Source: Gemmatimonadota bacterium
GTDB taxonomy: Bacteria > Gemmatimonadota > Gemmatimonadetes > Longimicrobiales > Gaopeijiaceae
NCBI GenBank assembly: GCA_016209995.1
Contig: JACQVC010000358.1
Span: 1 to 5,384 of the forward strand
Reading direction: 5' to 3'
Length of the DNA: 5,384 nt
The notes under the pieces were generated by a model. The model had not been told where the DNA came from. It searched no databases and saw only the letters and a list, made by a program, of their open reading frames with translations. Every line of letters starts with the position of its first letter. Within the stretch, counting starts at the first letter, position 1. Positions 1 through 5,384 of the stretch are shown here, piece after piece. Both the position numbers and the translations under genes were made by a program.

Positions 1-114
<114 letters not shown>

Positions 115-152
115 GCGCGTCGTGACGCGTCGAGCGAAGTGTAGGTGGACCC

Positions 153-181
153 AACCGTTTCACGCGGAGACGGTTTGTTTT
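153..181 (+). terminator. Intrinsic terminator downstream of lysS
   Basis: The left arm is aaccgtttc (153-161), the loop acgcg (162-166) and the right arm gagacggtt (167-175). They form a 9-bp stem with one T.G wobble. The stem runs into a T-rich tract, ggtttgtttt, ending at 181. It sits 38 nt after the lysS stop and 47 nt before the next start, where a Rho-independent terminator for lysS would be expected. The T-tract is interrupted by one G, so it may not be fully efficient and some read-through into the lol genes is possible. The in-frame GTG at 145 would place this hairpin inside the permease gene, which argues for the ATG at 229 as its start. Confidence 0.75.
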
Positions 182-228
182 CTGTTCGCCACTACCATGT
201 TTGGCGGACCTCGCAGATCGCTGACTCC

Positions 229-1470
229 ATGAACCTGAGCTGGTTCATCGCGCGTCGTTACCTGGCAGCCCGCAGGAAGGGGCGGCTGCTCTCGCTGATC
301 ACGTGGATCGCGCTGGGTGGCGTTACCGTAGGGGTGACGGCGCTCATCGTAGTGATCGCGGTCATGACCGGCCTGCAGGCGGATCTGCGCGAGAAGATCC
401 TCGGCACGACACCTCATGTGCTGGTGTTGCAGCGCGGCTCCAGCCTGCGCATGAGCGATTGGGCGTCGGTGTTGGACGAGGTCCGCGGCACGGACGGCGT
501 GGTGGCGGCATCTCCGTTCATCCTCACGCAGGTAGGGATCATTGCGCGCAATGAGTATGCGCAGACGGGCGATCTCTACGGCATCGATACGACGACGGAC
601 CGCGTCCCGGTGACGGACATGGAAGCCCAGATCCTGACGGGGCAGCATGCGCTCAAGCGATCCGCGTCGGGACTCCCACCGCTTCTCATGGGCAGTCGGC
701 TGGCGGACCGGCTGGGCGTCTTTCCGGGAGACACGCTGGTGCTGGCTTCCCTGGAGAATGTGCGGCGAGGTCCCTTCGGCGAGTACGTCCCGACGATGCG
801 GCAGTTCGAGCTGATCGGCACGTTCTCCACGGGGATGTACGACTACGACGTGCGGAACGTCTACGCGTCCTTGGACGCGGTCCAGGAGCTACTCGGTCTA
901 GTGGACCAGGTCTCCGGCCTCGGCGTGCGTGTGGAGGATCCCTGGCGCGTGGACGAAGTGACCCAGAAGCTGGGCGAGCGGCTCGGGAATCCGTACTGGA
1001 CGGAGGACTGGATGGCCACGAACCGCTCCCTGTTCTCGGCACTAAAGCTCGAGAAGCTGGCCATGGCCGTGATCCTCTTCCTGATCGTATTGGTGGCCGC
1101 GTTCAACATTGTCAGCACGCTGGTCATGGTCGTGACGGACAAGACGCGAGAGATCGGCATCCTGAAGGCCATGGGCATGACGGACGCCAAGGTGCTGCGG
1201 ACGTTCATGCTGCAGGGGTTGTGGATCGGGGTCATCGGCACGACGCTGGGGGGTGCGCTCGGCTTCGGCCTGGTGACGCTTCTCGACCGCTACCGCTTCA
1301 TCACGCTGCCGCCCGACGTCTACTTCATCGATCGGCTTCCGGTGGCGCTCGACCCGGTGGACGTGGTAGTGATCATCGTGGCCAGTATCGCCGTCGCGTT
1401 CGCGGCTACCATCTACCCGGCTCTCCAGGCCTCACGGCTTCCGCCTGTCGAGGCAATCCACCATGAATGA
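229..1470 (+). CDS. LolC/LolE-family lipoprotein-releasing ABC transporter permease
   Basis: This is an inner-membrane permease of the lipoprotein-releasing (Lol) system. It passes outer-membrane lipoproteins to a periplasmic carrier, powered by the LolD ATPase encoded next. The 413-residue product matches the usual family length of about 400-415. It has the expected topology: TM1 at about 20-46, a large periplasmic domain at about 47-275, then TM2 (277-302), TM3 (325-352) and TM4 (378-400). The cytoplasmic segment TREIGILKAMG (306-316) is the conserved coupling region that contacts the ATPase, and the C-terminus YPALQASRLPPVEAI is typical of the MacB/FtsX-like permease fold. The ATG at 229 is chosen because the protein then begins MNLSWFIARRYL, as in the family. 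Open frame extends to GTG 145, but that would span the terminator at 153-181. No good Shine-Dalgarno precedes 229. Only one permease gene is present, so it may act as a homodimer, like the LolF-type permeases of many non-enteric bacteria. I therefore leave the LolC-versus-LolE choice open. Confidence 0.9.
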   Translation: MNLSWFIARRYLAARRKGRLLSLITWIALGGVTVGVTALIVVIAVMTGLQADLREKILGTTPHVLVLQRGSSLRMSDWASVLDEVRGTDGVVAASPFILTQVGIIARNEYAQTGDLYGIDTTTDRVPVTDMEAQILTGQHALKRSASGLPPLLMGSRLADRLGVFPGDTLVLASLENVRRGPFGEYVPTMRQFELIGTFSTGMYDYDVRNVYASLDAVQELLGLVDQVSGLGVRVEDPWRVDEVTQKLGERLGNPYWTEDWMATNRSLFSALKLEKLAMAVILFLIVLVAAFNIVSTLVMVVTDKTREIGILKAMGMTDAKVLRTFMLQGLWIGVIGTTLGGALGFGLVTLLDRYRFITLPPDVYFIDRLPVALDPVDVVVIIVASIAVAFAATIYPALQASRLPPVEAIHHE

Positions 1471-2206
1471 CCGCTCCGTGACCCTGCGGGAGACCGAGAT
1501 CGCCGCGGAGACGATCGGTCCAGCGGCCGTGGAAAGCCGCGGACTCGAGAAGTCCTACTTCCAGGCCGACGGGAGCGAACTCAAGATACTACAGGGGGTA
1601 GACATCCGGGTGGGGACCGGGGAGGCGGTGGCGGTGGTCGGCGCGAGTGGAGCGGGCAAGTCGACGCTGCTCCACTTGCTGGGCGCTTTGGATCGGCCCA
1701 CGCGGGGGGAGGTCTACGTAGGAGGCCGGCCGGTGACCCACTTGGAGGAACCGGCCCTGGCGCCGATCCGCAACCGCTACATAGGGTTCGTCTTTCAGTT
1801 TCACCATCTGCTCCGCGAATTCAGCGCGCTGGAGAATGTGATGATGCCAGGTCTGATCGCCGGCTTGCCCCGCGAGCAGACGGAGGCCCGTGCACGCGAG
1901 CTTCTCGGAGTCGTGGGTCTGAAAGAGCGCTTACACCACCGGCCGTGGCAGTTGTCGGGTGGCGAGCAGCAACGCGTGGCCGTGGCGCGTGCGCTCGTAA
2001 ACGAGCCCGTAGTCGTGCTGGCGGACGAGCCGACCGGCAACCTCGATCTCCACACGGGCGAGGGAGTCCAGGACCTCCTCTTCGCCCTGAGGGCGGAACG
2101 CGGTCTGGCCCTCGTGGTGGTGACCCACAACCGCGAGTTGGCGGACCGTACGGATCGGGTCCTGCTCCTGAAAGACGGGAAGCTCAACCGGAGCGAGGAC
2201 CGGTAG
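1463..2206 (+). CDS. lolD: Lipoprotein-releasing system ATP-binding protein LolD
   Basis: This is the ABC ATPase that powers lipoprotein release with the upstream permease, on the cytoplasmic face of the inner membrane. All nucleotide-binding motifs are intact in the 247-residue product: Walker A GASGAGKST (60-68), Q-loop Gln112 in GFVFQFHHLL, signature LSGGEQQR (164-171), Walker B VVVLADEP (183-190) with catalytic Glu189, D-loop GNLD (192-195) and H-loop His222. The FQFHHLL and ADEPTGNLD wording is typical of the LolD/MacB/FtsE subgroup. The preceding permease identifies it as LolD rather than a MacB- or FtsE-type ATPase. The ATG lies in ATGAATGA, so the start overlaps the permease stop by 8 nt, and a GAGG at 1450-1453 stands 9 nt upstream. 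The N-terminus has about 22 extra residues before the ABC fold begins near VESRGLEKSY, slightly longer than the enteric protein. Confidence 0.95.
   Translation: MNDRSVTLRETEIAAETIGPAAVESRGLEKSYFQADGSELKILQGVDIRVGTGEAVAVVGASGAGKSTLLHLLGALDRPTRGEVYVGGRPVTHLEEPALAPIRNRYIGFVFQFHHLLREFSALENVMMPGLIAGLPREQTEARARELLGVVGLKERLHHRPWQLSGGEQQRVAVARALVNEPVVVLADEPTGNLDLHTGEGVQDLLFALRAERGLALVVVTHNRELADRTDRVLLLKDGKLNRSEDR
2195..2199 (+). promoter_or_regulatory. Ribosome binding site deciding the mcsA start
   Basis: The sequence gagga lies within the last codons of lolD. It stands 6 nt before the GTG at 2206 and 12 nt before the ATG at 2212. The shorter spacing is in the usual range and resembles the spacing at clpC, so it favours GTG 2206. 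That start also makes a TAGTG stop/start overlap with lolD, suggesting translational coupling. This is a judgement from spacing only. Confidence 0.5.
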
Positions 2207-2709
2207 TGGGCATGGCGTGCGACAACTGCGGCGCAGACAATGCGGTGGTTCACTTGACGCAGATCGTCAATAACCAGATGTCGACCTATCACCTCTGCCA
2301 GAAGTGCGCGGCGGAGAAGGGGGTCGACACGAGCGTTCCGTCCTCGAACACGCCGCTCACCGACTTCCTCGCTCAAATGGGTGAGGGACGTTCGGAAGGG
2401 GGACCCGGCACGAAAGAGGCGTGTTCGTTCTGCGGCCTGACGTTCGACGACTTCAAGAGCAGCGGCCGGTTGGGGTGTCCGCACTGCTACGCCACGTTCG
2501 ATACGCAGCTTCGCAGTCTGTTGCGCAGGATCCACGGTGGGACCCAGCACGTCGGCAAGGTCTACCTCCCGCCCGACCCGGCGGTCGCCGACCGCCAGCT
2601 GCGCATTGCCGGCCTGATGCGAAAGCTCCAACGCGCGGTGGACCTCGAGGACTTCGAGCGAGCCGCCGAGTTGCGCGACGAGATCAAGGCGCTGGAGGCT
2701 GCACGCTGA
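2206..2709 (+). CDS. mcsA: McsA, zinc-finger UVR-motif activator of the McsB arginine kinase
   Basis: In Firmicutes, McsA is a small zinc-binding partner that activates McsB and takes part in stress protein quality control. Here the 167-residue product has four CxxC pairs at 5-8 (CDNC), 31-34 (CQKC), 73-76 (CSFC) and 91-94 (CPHC). This is the expected layout for zinc-bound knuckles. The C-terminal UVR motif, at about 132-167, is centred on EDFERAAELRDEI and probably forms a helical hairpin for protein-protein contact. A low-complexity Gly/Ser/Glu linker (about 59-70) separates the two Cys-pair halves. The start is taken as GTG 2206, overlapping the lolD stop by one base and preceded by gagga. 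ATG 2212, giving MACDNC and 165 residues, is a realistic alternative. The gene ends in TGATG, overlapping mcsB by one base. UVR motifs also occur in UvrB and UvrC, but the Cys pairs and the McsB/ClpC neighbours identify McsA. Confidence 0.92.
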   Translation: MGMACDNCGADNAVVHLTQIVNNQMSTYHLCQKCAAEKGVDTSVPSSNTPLTDFLAQMGEGRSEGGPGTKEACSFCGLTFDDFKSSGRLGCPHCYATFDTQLRSLLRRIHGGTQHVGKVYLPPDPAVADRQLRIAGLMRKLQRAVDLEDFERAAELRDEIKALEAAR

Positions 2710-3845
2710 TGGACATCACGTCTCTGGGCGATTTCGGCCTGGCGTGGTTGGATGCGAGCGGCCCGCATTCGGACATTGTTCTGTCCACGCGAGTGCGCCT
2801 GGCCCGCAATCTTCAGGGCCACGCCTTCGGTGCCCGGGCACGCGTGAACGACCGCAAGGCGGTGCTCGAGCAGGTACGCGAGGTGGCCGGTGAGCTGGAG
2901 CTGCTCAAGGGGTTCACGCTGCTCGAGCTTCAGGCCGTCGAGCCGCGCGTGCGTCGGATCCTTCTCGAACGTCACATCGCGTCCCGGGAACTCGTGGGCG
3001 AGAACGGCTCCGGGCCGTCCCCCAGCGCGGCCGTAGTCACCTGCGCCTCCGGACCCCTCGGGATCATGGTCAACGAGGAGGACCATCTTCGCTTGCAAAG
3101 CCTGCTCAGCGGCTTGACGCTGCGCGATGCCTGGCGCCTCGTAGACCGTCTCGACGAGGAGATGGGAGCGCACCTTCCGTTTGCGTATCACGGCGAGTTC
3201 GGCTACCTGACGAGCTGTCCCACCAACGTAGGGACCGGTCTGCGCGCGTCCGTGTTCATGCACCTCCCGGGCCTGGTGCTGACGAAGGAGATCGGGCGGG
3301 TCCTGCAGGGTCTAAGCCAGGTCGGGCTGACCTTCCGGGGGCTATACGGCGAGGGGTCGGAAGTCGTGGGCAATTTCTTCCAGATCTCCAACCAGACCAC
3401 GCTGGGCAAGAGCGAGGACGACCTGATCGATCACCTGGAGAAGATCGTGCAGCAGGTCATCCAGTACGAGCAGCACGCGCGCCACGTTCTGATGCGCGAC
3501 GCAGCCAGCGTGACGGAGGATAAGATCTGGCGGGCCTATGGGTTACTGCGCTATGCGCGCAGCCTTTCCTTCGAAGAGGTGATGAACCTGTTGAGCGGCG
3601 TCCGGCTCGGCGCCAGCATGAAACTCCTCCCTGGACTCAGTGTATACACGCTCAATAAGATCATGATCTTCACCCAGGCCGCTCACCTGGAGCAGGCGGC
3701 CGGGCGCGAGTTGCCGCCCCTCGAATGTGATGCGCACCGGGCGGCGTTCGTACGCAGGATCCTCGCAACGGAAGGCGACGTTTCCCCGGACATTGGTCAC
3801 GGTTCGGACGGGCCGACCCCAGGGCAGCCTTCCGGCAAGGAGTAG
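2709..3845 (+). CDS. mcsB: McsB protein-arginine kinase
   Basis: McsB transfers phosphate from ATP to arginine side chains of proteins, marking them for the ClpC-ClpP protease. The fold is the catalytic domain of phosphagen kinases. Visible motifs in the 378-residue product are STRVRLARN (26-34, nucleotide phosphate contacts), NEEDHLR (122-128, catalytic acid pair and Arg128), CPTNVGTG (170-177, with the active-site loop Cys170), GLYGEG (211-216, Glu215 in the substrate-arginine position) and SNQTTLGKSEDD (227-238). Compared with the characterised McsB proteins as I remember them, these residues are offset by about +3, so the catalytic set appears complete. The C-terminal phosphoarginine-sensing motif RDxxRA reads CDAHRA (340-345), so its first Arg is replaced by Cys. 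A Gly/Pro/Ser tail after about 356 makes the protein some 20 residues longer than usual. The ATG overlaps the mcsA stop as TGATG, with ggagg at 2694-2698. The N-terminal domain of animal arginine kinases is absent, which excludes a metabolic phosphagen kinase. Confidence 0.94.
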   Translation: MDITSLGDFGLAWLDASGPHSDIVLSTRVRLARNLQGHAFGARARVNDRKAVLEQVREVAGELELLKGFTLLELQAVEPRVRRILLERHIASRELVGENGSGPSPSAAVVTCASGPLGIMVNEEDHLRLQSLLSGLTLRDAWRLVDRLDEEMGAHLPFAYHGEFGYLTSCPTNVGTGLRASVFMHLPGLVLTKEIGRVLQGLSQVGLTFRGLYGEGSEVVGNFFQISNQTTLGKSEDDLIDHLEKIVQQVIQYEQHARHVLMRDAASVTEDKIWRAYGLLRYARSLSFEEVMNLLSGVRLGASMKLLPGLSVYTLNKIMIFTQAAHLEQAAGRELPPLECDAHRAAFVRRILATEGDVSPDIGHGSDGPTPGQPSGKE

Positions 3846-3966
3846 CCCCGGCAAGCAGGGATACGGTGGCGCGACTCATGCATCCTGCCTGCGCAGGTCG
3901 CAGGGTCGCTGGAGCCGCCGCCACGCTGAGATCCCCGCACCGGCACCAGCCAACTGAGGGGCTGCA
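3846..3966 (+). promoter_or_regulatory. clpC leader with imperfect hairpin and Shine-Dalgarno
   Basis: This 121-nt gap separates mcsB from clpC. An imperfect inverted repeat pairs gcaagcagggat (3851-3862) with atcctgcctgc (3882-3892), with one A.C mismatch and one bulged G around a 19-nt loop. A perfect 10-bp palindrome, cctgcgcagg, follows at 3888-3897. There is also a 6-bp pairing of gtggcg (3866-3871) with cgccac (3919-3924). No T-run follows any of these, so this is not an intrinsic terminator. I see no convincing -35/-10 pair, no CIRCE element and no CtsR heptad repeat. The tgagggg at 3955-3961, ending 5 nt before the ATG, is a clear ribosome binding site for clpC. Whether the dyads act as an operator or RNA structure is unknown. 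Confidence 0.35.

Positions 3967-5384
<1,418 letters not shown>

Noticed and set aside
175..203. Promoter-like boxes: ttgttt (175-180) with taccat (193-198), or a Bacteroidota-type TTTG / TAnnTTTG pair
   Set aside because: The spacing is wrong (12 nt between the first pair; the TA and TTTG are misplaced for the second) and the boxes match poorly, so no promoter is annotated.
145..228. Upstream GTG start (145) or TTG start (175, with ggag at 166-169) for the permease, adding 28 or 18 residues
   Set aside because: The extra residues have no family resemblance, and the GTG version would run through the terminator hairpin at 153-181. The family N-terminus begins at the ATG 229 methionine.
1801..2631. 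Long open frame on the minus strand opposite lolD and mcsA
   Set aside because: It lies entirely antisense to two well-recognised genes. Its product is Arg/Ser/Pro-rich with no recognisable domain, a common artefact of third-position GC bias.
2206..2709. UvrB or UvrC fragment, suggested by the UVR motif
   Set aside because: The protein is short and complete, has four CxxC pairs, and lacks helicase or nuclease motifs. Its context is McsA.
2709..3845. Metabolic arginine or creatine kinase rather than McsB
   Set aside because: The protein lacks the N-terminal domain of these enzymes, and it is encoded between mcsA and clpC with McsB-type motifs.
3727..3957. Possible small plus-strand gene bridging mcsB and the clpC leader
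   Set aside because: Most of it overlaps mcsB out of frame. The product is Arg/Ser/Gly-rich without a fold or convincing ribosome binding site, and its stop falls in the clpC Shine-Dalgarno.
3846..3966. Intrinsic terminator between mcsB and clpC
   Set aside because: The inverted repeat at 3851-3892 is imperfect, has a long loop and is not followed by a T-run.

Overview
This is a GC-rich, densely coded, single-strand (+) chromosomal segment from a diderm bacterium. A lipoprotein-export pair (LolC/E-type permease plus LolD) shows there is an outer membrane. The linked McsA-McsB-ClpC protein arginine phosphorylation and degradation genes are best known from Firmicutes, but also occur in several Gram-negative-type phyla. 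From the combination lysS - lol permease - lolD - mcsA - mcsB - clpC, the base composition and the residue choices, I suspect Gemmatimonadota or a neighbouring soil/sediment phylum. This is an inference, not proof.

Layout. Positions 1-114 hold the last 37 codons of class II lysyl-tRNA synthetase (lysS). The gap at 115-228 holds a good intrinsic terminator (153-181) that closes the lysS transcript. From 229 a compact operon begins: a LolC/LolE-family permease (229-1470), LolD ATPase (1463-2206, 8-nt overlap), McsA (2206-2709, stop/start overlap TAGTG) and the McsB protein-arginine kinase (2709-3845, stop/start overlap TGATG). A 121-nt leader (3846-3966) with some dyad symmetry and a clear Shine-Dalgarno follows. 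ClpC (3967 onwards) then runs off the right edge after 472 codons.

How the genes work together. LolC/LolD would form the inner-membrane ABC machine that releases lipoproteins to a periplasmic carrier. McsA and McsB would phosphorylate arginines on damaged or regulatory proteins. The ClpC N-domain still has both glutamates (E31, E107) that match the known phosphoarginine-docking residues, so marked substrates could be handed to ClpC and, with ClpP (not in this window), degraded. The tag writer and its reader/unfoldase are thus adjacent.

Points most worth a second look: (i) no ctsR gene stands next to mcsA, and no CtsR- or CIRCE-like operator is visible, so control of this cluster must differ from the Firmicutes model; (ii) McsB carries Cys340 where the first Arg of the RDxxRA phosphoarginine allosteric motif is expected; (iii) lipoprotein export and arginine phosphorylation are joined by a stop/start overlap; (iv) the UVR motif occurs in near-identical form in McsA and in the ClpC middle domain. 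I do not see a wholly new system, mobile element, CRISPR array or RNA gene here.
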